Of a stretch of DNA of 24,115 nucleotides, positions 13,823-23,731 are shown piece after piece. The notes beneath the pieces were generated by a model. It saw only the letters and a list, made by a program, of their open reading frames with translations. It searched no databases and was not told where the DNA came from. Position numbers and translations under genes: made by a program. Source of the stretch: Allomyces macrogynus ATCC 38327 (Eukaryota > Blastocladiomycota > Blastocladiomycetes > Blastocladiales > Blastocladiaceae). The first letter of the stretch is position 1. Every line of letters begins with the position of its first letter. The stretch is taken from positions 41,038 through 65,152 of the forward strand of contig GG745398.1 of assembly GCA_000151295.1 (NCBI GenBank), in the 5' to 3' direction.

Positions 13823-13894
13823 CTCTCGCGCCGGGAATTGAACCCGGGTCTCGCACGTGACAGGCGCGGATACTAACCACTATACTACGCGAGA
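13823..13894 (-). tRNA. tRNA-Asp-GTC: tRNA-Asp(GTC), unit 3
   Basis: Same sequence as 954-1025. Confidence 0.97.
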
Positions 13895-14549
13895 TTGACC
13901 TGAGAACTTTTGCATCAGTCTTGACGTGTTGGGCGATCCATGGAGACTGGGCCATCCTTGCCCTGAGAAGATCATGGATCAGAGTAGATGCAGGCGCTCT
14001 TGTTCTTGGCACGCGCTAGATCGTTTCGAATGCGCTCAAGAGAGATGGTTTCGCACTTGGTTCTCTGTTGCAACAACAATGATGAGCATTGGGCAGCCAA
14101 ATGCAGCTGTTGCAAAGAGTAAAGGCCTAGACCACCTTTATGAGATGCCCTTGGCTCTCCAGGACCAAAACCTGCACCCACAGACAAGAAAGCACTCCAA
14201 ATGCATCCTTGCCTTTTTGCAAAGAAGCGTGGAAAACATCTTTCTCCATTCTCTGCACATCCCTGCTGTTTCAAGCTGTGACTGAGCAAAGGCTGGCAGC
14301 AGCCCAGGACCTGTCAGTGCTGAGATGAAGAAGAGATGTTGGCCCCTAGGGGCTTGCACACCCCAATCAAACCACCAGGGAAGCATCTTCCTAGAACTGT
14401 GCTATATGCAAACGAGCAAGTGCCAAACACGACAAGCACAACTTGGATCTCAAGATGACAAGAGAAGATGGTGCTAGTGAGGGGAAGGCAGCAGGTGCAC
14501 AAGTCAGATTCTGTGGTGTAGACATGCTTGCACATGCAGTGACTGCCAA

Positions 14550-14623
14550 GGTCTCATAGCTCAGTTGGTTAGAGCGTGGTGCTAATAACGCCAAGGTCGA
14601 CGGTTCGACCCCGTCTGGGACCA
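14550..14623 (+). tRNA. tRNA-Ile-AAT: tRNA-Ile(AAT), unit 3
   Basis: Same sequence as 1679-1752. Confidence 0.97.
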
Positions 14624-14715
14624 CTTTTTTTTTTGTCCTTTGCACTTTTGGCGTGTGTGTGCATGTTCAAGGCAACAAGTGGTTTCGGGTTGGAAACCAT
14701 GAACAAAAAAATGAA

Positions 14716-14789
14716 CGCTCTAGGGTGGACTCGAACCACCATCCTTTCGATTAACAGTCGAACGCGCTAACCAATTGCGCCACTAGAGC
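14716..14789 (-). tRNA. tRNA-Asn-GTT: tRNA-Asn(GTT), unit 3
   Basis: Same sequence as 1845-1918. Confidence 0.97.
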
Positions 14790-14852
14790 CTGCTCTCCAG
14801 TGACCCAGGTGGATCACTGATGCAGTTGCTCAGACTGCTTCTTTGAGACCAA

Positions 14853-14925
14853 GCGGAGTTGGCTCAGTCGGTAGAGCGTTGGTCTCATAATCCAAAGGTC
14901 GGGAGTTCGAGCCTCCCACTCCGCA
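14853..14925 (+). tRNA. tRNA-Met-CAT: tRNA-Met(CAT), unit 3
   Basis: Same sequence as 1982-2054, with the CAA triplet upstream. Confidence 0.95.
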
Positions 14926-15004
14926 TTCGTTTTTTGTGTTCATGATTGTGGGTGGGCGTGTCGAGGTGAAGTACAAGGTGGCATTCTCAGGCCTGTTTTT
15001 CACT

Positions 15005-15087
15005 GGGGAGATGGCCGAGTCGGTCTAAGGCGTCACGTTAAGGCCGTGATCTCTTCGGAGGCGTGGGTTCGAATCCCACTCTCCTCA
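15005..15087 (+). tRNA. tRNA-Leu-AAG: tRNA-Leu(AAG), unit 3
   Basis: Same sequence as 2134-2216. Confidence 0.97.
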
Positions 15088-15186
15088 GTTTTGTTGAAAT
15101 CGATTTTTTTGCATGTTGCCTGTTGCGCATTGGGAAGGTCGCGCAAGCAAGTAGGTAAGAAGAGAGAAGAGAAAGAAAAAAAAGGA

Positions 15187-15259
15187 CGAACCTACCAGGG
15201 ATCGAACCTGGAATCTCCTGATCCGTAGTCAGGCGCCTTATCCATTTGGCCATAGGTCC
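15187..15259 (-). tRNA. tRNA-Arg-ACG: tRNA-Arg(ACG), unit 3
   Basis: Same sequence as 2316-2388. Confidence 0.97.
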
Positions 15260-15345
15260 TTGTTGGGCGAGGCTGGGGAAGCCCACATGTTGCTCCAGCG
15301 ATCATTCGACCAACCTTGTGGAGTTTCCATGTGGTCCACAACAAG

Positions 15346-15417
15346 TCCGCAATGGTCCAGTGGTTAGGATTTCACGCTCTCACCGTGACGGCCAGGGTTC
15401 GATTCCCTGTTGCGGAG
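15346..15417 (+). tRNA. tRNA-Glu-CTC: tRNA-Glu(CTC), unit 3
   Basis: Same sequence as 2475-2546. Confidence 0.97.
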
Positions 15418-15608
15418 ACCTTTTTTCATTTCATTCATAACATTTTTCAGCTGCTTTGACCTCAAGCTGCTTCCTTTCCTTTTTGCATTTCCACGCACCA
15501 AACTTGTCTTGCAATTCGATGACAAGACAGCTGATATGCAGTGAGAGGCAAGGCACTGTGTTGCTTTGCCTGTGAAGGGCTCTCTGATGAACTGACGCTA
15601 TGGCACAG

Positions 15609-15716
15609 GAACAGGTTCGATCCCCAGTGCAACCACTCAAAAAAGTGTGATGCTTCTCCCATATGGTGTGGGGGGAGGTCCCAGGTTCAATCCCTGGTCT
15701 GTTCGTGACATATTTC
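15609..15716 (+). pseudogene. tRNA-Pro-like 3' half, unit 3
   Basis: Copy of 2738-2845 with the same paired T arm. Confidence 0.45.
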
Positions 15717-15917
15717 AACTTCACAACAAGGCCCCTCCCACTGCTGGAACCAACCAAACTGCCCACTTTTTTAACGAATCATATCTTTCAAGTTGTTTCC
15801 CACACCTTCTGACAGGTTTGACGGCCATAGCAGCGAAATGAAAATCAGCAAATAATGGACGACCGCACTGGGGTTCGAACCTCGGCCACCCAAAACAACG
15901 TTATGCTTGGGTATGCT

Positions 15918-15961
15918 GAGGTCATAGGTTCGAACCCCGATGGGAACATGAATTTTTCGCC
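15918..15961 (+). other. Orphan B-box element E1, unit 3
   Basis: Copy of 3048-3091, with the GATGGGAACATG variant of unit 2. Confidence 0.5.
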
Positions 15962-16141
15962 AAATTTCAAACTGTCCGCTGGGCGCTGCAACTTTGCAGG
16001 GATGCTAGATTGGGCTCAAAACGTCTCTAGAGAACCATATCATGCCTTGGAAGCGGACACAGCATGTCACAGAGGGGTTGCAGGTGGGCCATCTGAGTTG
16101 CTGGGAGGTGCTGGGACGTTCTGGATCCCATATTCTTGTAC

Positions 16142-16213
16142 GGCTCGATGGTCTAGTGGTATGATTCTCCCTTAGGGTGGGAGAGGTCCCGGGTTCAATC
16201 CCCGGTCGAGCCC
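16142..16213 (+). tRNA. tRNA-Pro-AGG: tRNA-Pro(AGG), unit 3
   Basis: Same sequence as 3272-3343. Confidence 0.97.
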
Positions 16214-16553
16214 TGCATTTTTCTCTCGTTTTGCTCTTTGGGGAGGTCTGGAAGATGCTTGGGGGTCACTGGAGATTGTGTGTTTTGGGTACTCAAGAGT
16301 TGTTTTTGAAGCATCCTGAGTGCTTTGCTCTTGCTGGAGGTCTGCAAGGCCCTTGGGCGCCCCCCAGAAGCCTGTGTTTGGTGTTTGGGGTGCTGCAACA
16401 CTGATTTCTTGCCTAATCCTGAGCATGATCACGCGCTTTGGGTGCCCAAAAGGTGTTTTTTGAAGCACTGTGAGTGCTTCTGAGGGTGTCTGATTGCAGC
16501 AGCGCGCTTCCCAGTACTGGCCAATGCCAACAGATGGCAAAAGACTTGAAGTG

Positions 16554-16570
16554 CCCCCCCCCCCCCCCCC
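16554..16570. repeat. Poly-C tract (17 C), unit 3
   Basis: Shorter by one base than in units 1 and 2; the neighbouring tRNA-Glu(TTC) is intact. Confidence 0.9.
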
Positions 16571-16596
16571 TCAGCCTTCATCTGGCACAAAAAGAC

Positions 16597-16668
16597 CTCC
16601 GCCACGGGGAATCGAACCCCGGCCACCGCGGTGAAAGCGCGGGATCCTAACCACTGGACCATGGCGGA
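16597..16668 (-). tRNA. tRNA-Glu-TTC: tRNA-Glu(TTC), intact reference copy
   Basis: Perfect acceptor TCCGCCA/TGGCGGA, discriminator G, D arm TGGTCCAGTGGTTAGGAT, anticodon arm CCGCG-CTTTCAC-CGCGG with TTC, T arm CGGGG-TTCGATT-CCCCG. It decodes GAA and is the only gene in the cassette with a T at the first anticodon position. Five A at 16589-16593 form the terminator. Confidence 0.97.
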
Positions 16669-16766
16669 CTCGAGGAGTGAGCGTGTCAAATGGGTGGTTG
16701 TGCAAAAAGAGAGCAAGACACCAGCCAAGAAGGGAGTGAGAGAAACTGAAGAAGAAAAAAAAAGCT

Positions 16767-16838
16767 TGCCGACTGGGGGGATCGAACACCCGACCTTCGC
16801 TTTACGAGAGCGACGCTCTGCCACTGAGCTAAGTCGGC
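16767..16838 (-). tRNA. tRNA-Thr-CGT: tRNA-Thr(CGT), unit 3
   Basis: Same sequence as 3902-3973, including the T-C mismatch in the T stem. Confidence 0.95.
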
Positions 16839-16884
16839 TTGCATGACGAACACAAGGTATGCATGGAACGACAGCAGCCAGCAT

Positions 16885-16956
16885 GGGGGTTTAGCTCAGT
16901 GGTAGAGCGCTCGCTTCGCATGCGAGAGGCCGGGGGATCGATCCCCCCAACCTCCA
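16885..16956 (+). tRNA. tRNA-Ala-CGC: tRNA-Ala(CGC), unit 3
   Basis: Same sequence as 4020-4091; 46 bases from the divergent tRNA-Thr(CGT). Confidence 0.97.
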
Positions 16957-17205
16957 TTTTTGAAATTTTTTGTTCTTTCATGCCCTTGTCAGCTGTGCAA
17001 GCTTGTCAGCTGTGCTGCCTTTTGATGTTTGCTGAAATGACTCTGCAGTAACTTTGATTCTACTCAGCACGCCCTGTTGCTTTCAAAGATGCGCAGGCTG
17101 CAAGAAGCTGTGGAGAGCGAGTTTGTTCTTGCTGACAGTGAGTGTGGAGGTGGTTCAAAGGTGGTGGTGTAGTAAAGCAAAAAGTGAAAATGTGGAAAAA
17201 ATGAC

Positions 17206-17278
17206 CGCCCAGTGTGGGGCTCGAACCCACGACATTGAGATTAAGAGTCTCACGCTCTACCGACTGAGCTAACCGGGC
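17206..17278 (-). tRNA. tRNA-Lys-CTT: tRNA-Lys(CTT), unit 3
   Basis: Same sequence as 4341-4413. Confidence 0.97.
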
Positions 17279-17402
17279 ATGGTGTGCTCTGCATAAATGC
17301 GAAACAGGTTGGAAAAGACCAGCCTCGATCAAACAAACTCCCTGTTTGCTGCTGGAACGCAGTGAGACCCGCCAAAACCCATGAGGGCTACGTCAGAAGC
17401 AA

Positions 17403-17484
17403 GACAGCGTGTCCGAGCGGTTAAGGAGATAGACTCGAAATCTATTAGGCATTGCCTGCACAGGTTCGAATCCTGTCGCTGTCG
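17403..17484 (+). tRNA. tRNA-Ser-CGA: tRNA-Ser(CGA), unit 3
   Basis: Same sequence as 4538-4619. Confidence 0.97.
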
Positions 17485-17518
17485 TTTTGCTTTTTGCGCC
17501 ACGTGTGTTGAACATGCA

Positions 17519-17560
17519 GAGGCCAGGGGTTCAAACCCCGCTCTGAACATCCACTTTTTC
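17519..17560 (+). other. Orphan B-box element E3, unit 3
   Basis: Copy of 4653-4694, unchanged. Confidence 0.45.
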
Positions 17561-17621
17561 ATTTGATCGCCATGGCATGCCACAAAGTCACTCGACACAC
17601 TCCCACTCACACTCACACAAC

Positions 17622-17693
17622 GGGGGTATAGCTCAGTGGCAGAGCAATCGACTGCAGATCGATAGGTCCCGGATTCGACTTCCGGTGCCCCCT
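17622..17693 (+). tRNA. tRNA-Cys-GCA: tRNA-Cys(GCA), unit 3
   Basis: Same sequence as 4750-4821. Confidence 0.97.
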
Positions 17694-17796
17694 TGTATTT
17701 TTTTGTTTGTTGGTTGGCTTGCTGTACTTTTCGTTCTTTTCTTTTTGGGGTATGGGCGCGCCCGCTCTTGACACTTGAGCGCCTCCCAACAAACAA

Positions 17797-17869
17797 GGTT
17801 CTATGGTGTAGTCGGTTAGCACTCGAGACTCTGAATCTCGCGACCTGAGTTCGAATCTCAGTAGGACCT
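17797..17869 (+). tRNA. tRNA-Gln-CTG: tRNA-Gln(CTG), unit 3
   Basis: Same sequence as 4925-4997. Confidence 0.97.
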
Positions 17870-18050
17870 CTCTCTTTTGCTCTTTTGCCTCTGCTTCCAT
17901 GAGAACTGGTTCGCTGTTTTTGCTCCTTTGCTCTTGCTGCTGCTGGCAGGTAGTACTCACAAAGATCAACAACGAGCACACAAAAGACCCCCCCACCAAC
18001 GCGCCTGAAAAAGGGGAGGCGAAAAAAAATGCGCTGCTGGTGTACAAACC

Positions 18051-18123
18051 TGCTGGTTCCAAGGCTCGAACCCTGGCCCCTCGCACAAAACAAGGGCCGC
18101 CCAGGCCGCTAGGCCAGGGCGGC
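18051..18123 (-). pseudogene. tRNA-Gln(TTG)-like relic, unit 3
   Basis: Copy of the relic at 11630-11702. Confidence 0.4.
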
Positions 18124-18455
18124 CGGAGAGCGCGCGCTCAAGATTTTTCGCCCTGTTCCACTGGCCCTTGTACTTGGCATTTTCGCAAAATTTTCACGTC
18201 AAAATCGCCGATTTTGCAGGTTTGGTGGGCGCCAGCGCCAGCAACAGCCCTGCGCCCACATTCTGCAACAAGTTAGCCCCCATTTCCCTCGGCACAGCGC
18301 CGCCTACAGGCGCGCAAAGAAGCGGGACGCCAAGCTGCCAGCAGACAAACAAGCGGCCGCCGTTTCAATCCCCACCCCACGCGTGCCATTCTCTAGCTAG
18401 CTACAAGGAGAGGAGGTGTTGCGCTTGCAACCCCAAACCAGCGCCCTCACAGCAA

Positions 18456-18526
18456 GCATGGTTGGTTTAGTGGTATAATCGCCGCCTGCCACGCGGTGGA
18501 CCCGGGTTCGATTCCCGGACCATGCA
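18456..18526 (+). tRNA. tRNA-Gly-GCC: tRNA-Gly(GCC), unit 3
   Basis: Same sequence as 5568-5638. Confidence 0.97.
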
Positions 18527-18599
18527 TCTCTTTTTGCAGTTTTGGTTTCAGAGTCGTTTGGGCTTGCGCTCAACCACTTTTAGAACACTCTATCATCAC

Positions 18600-18673
18600 G
18601 TCTTCGTGGTGTAGTTGGTTATCACGTCTGTCTAACACACAGACGGTCTCCAGTTCGAACCTGGACGAAGACA
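18600..18673 (+). tRNA. tRNA-Val-AAC: tRNA-Val(AAC), unit 3
   Basis: Same sequence as 5712-5785, with the G-interrupted T tract of unit 2. Confidence 0.97.
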
Positions 18674-18900
18674 CCTTTTTTTTTTGTTTTGTTTCTGCTG
18701 GTTTGGGGGACTGGAAGCAGCTGGGAGGGCTGGCTGCCCATCCCTCCCTCGCCTTGACACAAACACCTTTTTGACCACGCACGTCGTTTTTTTTCACTCA
18801 AAACCTAAAGCAAACATCAAAAGAATGTGGTCCTTGGTTCGATTCTTGTTCAACTCAAACACCACAAACACCTGCCTGCTTGACTGAAGCCCACAAGAAA

Positions 18901-18944
18901 GAGGTCATCGGTTCGAACCCCAGCAATGACATGCATTTTTCGCG
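18901..18944 (+). other. Orphan B-box element E2, unit 3
   Basis: Copy of 6028-6071, matching unit 1. Confidence 0.5.
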
Positions 18945-19028
18945 ACATCTGCCCAAGTCACAGACGGTCAAGCACTTTGCACAACAACGCACAACACCAC
19001 CACCAACAACAACAACAGAAAAACAAAA

Positions 19029-19111
19029 TGTGAAGGATGGGATTCGAACCCACGCCTCCGAAGAGACTAGTACCTGAAACTAGCGCCTTAGACCAACTCG
19101 GCCACCTTCAC
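19029..19111 (-). tRNA. tRNA-Leu-CAG: tRNA-Leu(CAG), unit 3
   Basis: Same sequence as 6156-6238. Confidence 0.97.
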
Positions 19112-19214
19112 TGTGTTGACGCAAGGCTGAAAGCAGACTTGGTATGCTGGCAGAGTCCAAGGCCCACCAGCAAGGGAGCGCCAGCATGCATGAAGCAAAA
19201 AAGAAATCAAAAAA

Positions 19215-19286
19215 GGGCTCGGCCGGGATTTGAACCCGAGACCTCGTGCACCCGAAGCACGCATGATACCACTACACCACCGAGCC
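19215..19286 (-). tRNA. tRNA-Pro-CGG: tRNA-Pro(CGG), unit 3
   Basis: Same sequence as 6342-6413; 15 bases from tRNA-Phe of unit 4. Confidence 0.97.
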
Positions 19287-19301
19287 TTGTCACCTCATCA
19301 A

Positions 19302-19374
19302 GTCACCTTAGCTCAGTTGGGAGAGCGTGAGACTGAAGATCTTAAGGTCCCGTGTTCAATCCACGGAGGTGACA
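19302..19374 (+). tRNA. tRNA-Phe-GAA: tRNA-Phe(GAA), unit 4
   Basis: Same sequence as 8-80, with the 12-T tract of unit 2. Confidence 0.97.
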
Positions 19375-19497
19375 TTTTTTTTTTTTCTTTCTCACTTCTC
19401 ACTTCTCACCTCTCAGCACAAGCCTGGGAAGCCAGCCGCCAGTGGCTGCTGCAGGACCAGGGAGAGGAAACCAACCACAAGTGGCAAAAAGAAGAAA

Positions 19498-19569
19498 TGC
19501 TGTCTCCCAGAATCGAACTGGGGCTACCACGGCCACAACGTGGAGTACTAACCACTATACTAAGACAGC
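19498..19569 (-). tRNA. tRNA-His-GTG: tRNA-His(GTG), unit 4
   Basis: Same sequence as 195-266. Confidence 0.96.
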
Positions 19570-19763
19570 CTCTTGCACAGAAGCTTGAAATGGACAAGGC
19601 TCAGCCATCACCACTCCTGCAATGGCAGCCTCTACTCTGCACTTCTTTGACGCTCCTGAGCGCGAATGCGCGCAGGAAAACAAAAAGCAATGTGCATGGC
19701 GCGTGATGGAGGCAAGAAAATTGCAGTGGGCCAAAGTTGGGAAGCTGGGCAAAAAAAAAAGGT

Positions 19764-19836
19764 TGCTTCCTGCCAGAATTGAACTGGCGACCTTCTGCTT
19801 ACTAGGCAGACGCTCTGCCAACTGAGCTAAGAAAGC
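19764..19836 (-). tRNA. tRNA-Thr-AGT: tRNA-Thr(AGT), unit 4
   Basis: Intact, same sequence as 462-534; the telomere-like block of unit 3 is absent. Confidence 0.97.
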
Positions 19837-19951
19837 CTACTAGCGTGCGCTGCAAAACGATCCACAGTCAAATGAGTCCACATAACGCTTGGAGCAAGGC
19901 AGAGAGCCCTTTGAGCAAGCTCCACAGAACCAAAAAAAAAAATGGCGATTG

Positions 19952-20035
19952 TCCGACCACCCGGATTCGAACCAGGGACCTAAAGATTGCTATGTTCACT
20001 ACAGTCTTCCGCTCTACCAACTGAGCTATGGTCGG
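19952..20035 (-). tRNA. tRNA-Tyr-GTA: tRNA-Tyr(GTA) with intron, unit 4
   Basis: Same as 647-730, intron at 19988-19998. Confidence 0.96.
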
Positions 20036-20110
20036 CTGCTCTGCCAGCCAAGCAAAAGGCATTTGAAGCTCATGCACAGATGAGGCAGAGGGAAAGGGAC
20101 CAAAAAAGAT

Positions 20111-20183
20111 TGGAGAATCCGGGTATCGATCCCGGTGCCTCCCGCATGCTAAGCGGGCGCTCTACCATTTGAGCTAATCCCCC
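20111..20183 (-). tRNA. tRNA-Ala-AGC: tRNA-Ala(AGC), unit 4
   Basis: Same sequence as 806-878. Confidence 0.96.
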
Positions 20184-20256
20184 ATGATGAACAACACAAT
20201 GCACAGCTTGGCCAACCCCCAGCGCGCCACCTTGACTGCAAGGAGAAAAAAAAAAG

Positions 20257-20328
20257 CTCTCGCGCCGGGAATTGAACCCGGGTCTCGCACGTGACAGGCG
20301 CGGATACTAACCACTATACTACGCGAGA
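20257..20328 (-). tRNA. tRNA-Asp-GTC: tRNA-Asp(GTC), unit 4
   Basis: Same sequence as 954-1025. Confidence 0.97.
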
Positions 20329-20981
20329 TTGACCTGAGAACTTTTGCATCAGTCTTGACGTGTTGGGCGATCCATGGAGACTGGGCCATCCTTGCCCTGA
20401 GAAGATCATGGATCAGAGTAGATGCAGGCGCTCTTGTTCTTGGCACGCGCTAGATCGTTTCGAATGCGCTCAAGAGAGATGGTTTCGCACTTGGTTCTCT
20501 GTTGCAACAACAATGATGAGCATTGGGCAGCCAAATGCAGCTGTTGCAAAGAGTAAAGGCCTAGACCACCTTTATGAGATGCCCTTGGCTCTCCAGGACC
20601 AAAACCTGCACCCACAGACAAGAAAGCACTCCAAATGCATCCTTGCCTTTTGCAAAGAAGCGTGGCAAACATCTTTCTCCATTCTCTGCACATCCCTGCT
20701 GTTTCAAAGCTGTGACTGAGCAAAGGCTGGCAGGCAGCCCAGGACCTGTCAGTGCTGAGATGAAGAAGAGATGTTGGCGCCTAGGGGCTTGCACACCCAA
20801 TCAACCACCAGGAAGCATCTTCCTAGAACTGTGCTATATGCAAGCGAGCAAGTGCCAAACATGACAAGCACAACTTGGATCTCAAGATGACAAGAGAAGA
20901 TGGTGGTAGTGAGGGGAAGGCTGCAGGTGATCAAGTCAGATTCTGTGGTGTAGAGATGCTTGCACATGCAGTGACTGCCAA

Positions 20982-21055
20982 GGTCTCATAGCTCAGTTGG
21001 TTAGAGCGTGGTGCTAATAACGCCAAGGTCGACGGTTCGACCCCGTCTGGGACCA
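20982..21055 (+). tRNA. tRNA-Ile-AAT: tRNA-Ile(AAT), unit 4
   Basis: Same sequence as 1679-1752. Confidence 0.97.
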
Positions 21056-21147
21056 CTTTTTTTTTTGTCCTTTGCACTTTTGGCGTGTGTGTGCATGTTC
21101 AAGGCAACAAGTGGTTTCGGGTTGGAAACCAAGAACAAAAAAATGAA

Positions 21148-21221
21148 CGCTCTAGGGTGGACTCGAACCACCATCCTTTCGATTAACAGTCGAACGCGCT
21201 AACCAATTGCGCCACTAGAGC
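21148..21221 (-). tRNA. tRNA-Asn-GTT: tRNA-Asn(GTT), unit 4
   Basis: Same sequence as 1845-1918. Confidence 0.97.
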
Positions 21222-21284
21222 CTGCTCTCCAGTGACCCAGGTGGATCATTGATGCAGTTGCTCAGACTGCTTCTTTGAGACCAG

Positions 21285-21357
21285 GCGGAGTTGGCTCAGT
21301 CGGTAGAGCGTTGGTCTCATAATCCAAAGGTCGGGAGTTCGAGCCTCCCACTCCGCA
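21285..21357 (+). tRNA. tRNA-Met-CAT: tRNA-Met(CAT), unit 4
   Basis: Same sequence as 1982-2054; the upstream triplet is CAG, as in unit 2. Confidence 0.95.
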
Positions 21358-21440
21358 TTCGTTTTTGTGTGTGTTCATGATTGTGGGCGGGTGTGTCGAG
21401 GTGAAGTACAACATGACATTCTCGGGCTTGTTTTTTCACT

Positions 21441-21523
21441 GGGGAGATGGCCGAGTCGGTCTAAGGCGTCACGTTAAGGCCGTGATCTCTTCGGAGGCGT
21501 GGGTTCGAATCCCACTCTCCTCA
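21441..21523 (+). tRNA. tRNA-Leu-AAG: tRNA-Leu(AAG), unit 4
   Basis: Same sequence as 2134-2216. Confidence 0.97.
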
Positions 21524-21621
21524 GTTTTGTTGAAATCGATTTTTTGCATGTTGCCTGTTGCGCATTGGGAAGGTCGCGCAAGCAAGTAGGTAAGAAGAGA
21601 GAAGAGAAAGAAAAAAAAGGA

Positions 21622-21694
21622 CGAACCTACCAGGGATCGAACCTGGAATCTCCTGATCCGTAGTCAGGCGCCTTATCCATTTGGCCATAGGTCC
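21622..21694 (-). tRNA. tRNA-Arg-ACG: tRNA-Arg(ACG), unit 4
   Basis: Same sequence as 2316-2388. Confidence 0.97.
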
Positions 21695-21780
21695 TTGTTG
21701 GGCGAGGCTGGGGAAGCCCACATGTTGCTCCAGCGATCATTCGACCAACCTTGTGGAGTTTCCATGTGGTCCACAACAAG

Positions 21781-21852
21781 TCCGCAATGGTCCAGTGGTT
21801 AGGATTTCACGCTCTCACCGTGACGGCCAGGGTTCGATTCCCTGTTGCGGAG
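21781..21852 (+). tRNA. tRNA-Glu-CTC: tRNA-Glu(CTC), unit 4
   Basis: Same sequence as 2475-2546. Confidence 0.97.
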
Positions 21853-22043
21853 ACCTTTTTTCATTTCATTCATAACATTTTTCAGCTGCTTTGACCTCAA
21901 GCTGCTTCCTTTCCTTTTTGCATTTCCACGCACCAAACTTGTCTTGCAATTCGATGACAAGACAGCTGATATGCAGTGAGAGGCAAGGCACTGTGTTGCT
22001 TTGCCTGTGAAGGGCTCTCTGATGAACTGACGCTATGGCACAG

Positions 22044-22151
22044 GAACAGGTTCGATCCCCAGTGCAACCACTCAAAAAAGTGTGATGCTTCTCCCATATG
22101 GTGTGGGGGGAGGTCCCAGGTTCAATCCCTGGTCTGTTCGTGACATATTTC
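22044..22151 (+). pseudogene. tRNA-Pro-like 3' half, unit 4
   Basis: Copy of 2738-2845. Confidence 0.45.
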
Positions 22152-22352
22152 AACTTCACAACAAGGCCCCTCCCACTGCTGGAACCAACCAAACTGCCCA
22201 CTTTTTTAACGAATCATATCTTTCAAGTTGTTTCCCACACCTTCTGACAGGTTTGACGGCCATAGCAGCGAAATGAAAATCAGCAAATAATGGACGACCG
22301 CACTGGGGTTCGAACCTCGGCCACCCAAAACAACGTTATGCTTGGGTATGCT

Positions 22353-22396
22353 GAGGTCATAGGTTCGAACCCCGATGGGAACATGAATTTTTCGCC
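22353..22396 (+). other. Orphan B-box element E1, unit 4
   Basis: Copy of 3048-3091, with the GATGGGAACATG variant. Confidence 0.5.
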
Positions 22397-22576
22397 AAAT
22401 TTCAAACTGTCCGCTGGGCGCTGCAACTTTGCAGGGATGCTAGATTGGGCTCAAAACGTCTCTAGAGAACCATATCATGCCTTGGAAGCGGACACAGCAT
22501 GTCACAGAGGGGTTGCAGGTGGGCCATCTGAGTTGCTGGGAGGTGCTGGGACGTTCTGGATCCCATATTCTTGTAC

Positions 22577-22648
22577 GGCTCGATGGTCTAGTGGTATGAT
22601 TCTCCCTTAGGGTGGGAGAGGTCCCGGGTTCAATCCCCGGTCGAGCCC
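22577..22648 (+). tRNA. tRNA-Pro-AGG: tRNA-Pro(AGG), unit 4
   Basis: Same sequence as 3272-3343. Confidence 0.97.
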
Positions 22649-22981
22649 TGCATTTTTCTCTCGTTTTGCTCTTTGGGGAGGTCTGGAAGATGCTTGGGGG
22701 TCACTGGAGATCGTGTGTTTTGGGTACTCAAGAGTTGTTTTTGAAGCATCCTGAGTGCTTTGCTCTTGCTGGAGGTCTGCAAGGCCCTTGGGCGCCCCCC
22801 AGAAGCCTGTGTTTGGGGTGCTGCAACACTGATTTCTTGCCTAATCCTGAGCATGATCACGCGCTTTGGGTGCCCAAAAGGTGTTTTTTGAAGCACTGTG
22901 AGTGCTTCTGAGGGTGTCTGATTGCAGCAGCGCGCTTCCCAGTACTGGCCAATGCCAACAGATGGCAAAAGACTTGAAGTG

Positions 22982-22997
22982 CCCCCCCCCCCCCCCC
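22982..22997. repeat. Poly-C tract (16 C), unit 4
   Basis: Shortest of the four tracts; the adjacent tRNA-Glu(TTC) is intact. Confidence 0.9.
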
Positions 22998-23023
22998 TCA
23001 GCCTTCATCTGGCACAAAAAGAC

Positions 23024-23095
23024 CTCCGCCACGGGGAATCGAACCCCGGCCACCGCGGTGAAAGCGCGGGATCCTAACCACTGGACCATGGCGGA
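23024..23095 (-). tRNA. tRNA-Glu-TTC: tRNA-Glu(TTC), unit 4
   Basis: Intact, same sequence as 16597-16668. Confidence 0.97.
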
Positions 23096-23194
23096 CTCGA
23101 GGAGTGAGCGTGTTGAATGGGTGGTTGTGCAAAAAGAAAGCAAGACACCAGCCAAGAAGGGAGTGAGAGAAACTGAAGAAGAAAAAAAAAAGCT

Positions 23195-23266
23195 TGCCGA
23201 CTGGGGGGATCGAACACCCGACCTTCGCTTTACGAGAGCGACGCTCTGCCACTGAGCTAAGTCGGC
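23195..23266 (-). tRNA. tRNA-Thr-CGT: tRNA-Thr(CGT), unit 4
   Basis: Same sequence as 3902-3973, although the 5' flank is strongly changed (TGCAGGATGCATGCACGC in place of TGCATGACGAACACAAGG). Confidence 0.95.
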
Positions 23267-23312
23267 TTGCAGGATGCATGCACGCTATGCATGGCACGAG
23301 ACCAGTCCGCAT

Positions 23313-23384
23313 GGGGGTTTAGCTCAGTGGTAGAGCGCTCGCTTCGCATGCGAGAGGCCGGGGGATCGATCCCCCCAACCTCCA
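23313..23384 (+). tRNA. tRNA-Ala-CGC: tRNA-Ala(CGC), unit 4
   Basis: Same sequence as 4020-4091. The 46-base length of the divergent intergenic region is kept although its sequence has changed. Confidence 0.97.
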
Positions 23385-23627
23385 TTTTTGAATTTTTTGT
23401 TCTTTCACGCCCTTGTCAGTTGTGCAAGCTTGTCAGCTGTTCTGCCTTTTGGTGTTTGCTGAAATGACTCTGCAGTAGCTGTGATTCTCTACTCAGCACA
23501 GCCTGTTGCTTTCAAAGATGCGCAGGCTGCAAGAAGCTGTGGTGGGGAGCGAGTTTGTTCTTGAAAAATGCTGACAGTGCGTGCGGTTCAAAGGCGGTGT
23601 AAAGCAAAGCAAAAAGTGAAAATGTGG

Positions 23628-23655
23628 AAAAAAAAAAAAAAAAAAAAAAAAAAAA
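23628..23655 (-). terminator. Expanded 28-base T tract after tRNA-Lys (minus strand)
   Basis: Twenty-eight A on the plus strand, three bases beyond the 3' end of tRNA-Lys. The same run is six long in units 1 and 3. Far longer than Pol III termination needs; probably slippage expansion, or an assembly error. Confidence 0.7.
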
Positions 23656-23658
23656 GAC

Positions 23659-23731
23659 CGCCCAGTGTGGGGCTCGAACCCACGACATTGAGATTAAGAG
23701 TCTCACGCTCTACCGACTGAGCTAACCGGGC
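23659..23731 (-). tRNA. tRNA-Lys-CTT: tRNA-Lys(CTT), unit 4
   Basis: Same sequence as 4341-4413. Confidence 0.97.

Larger units (their letters stand above)
12874..19294. repeat. tRNA array unit 3
   Basis: Third and most complete copy, with 23 intact tRNA genes. tRNA-Thr(AGT) is destroyed by a telomere-like block. Its spacers match unit 1 at the left, unit 2 in the middle, and unit 1 again near the right end, so it is a mosaic. Confidence 0.97.
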
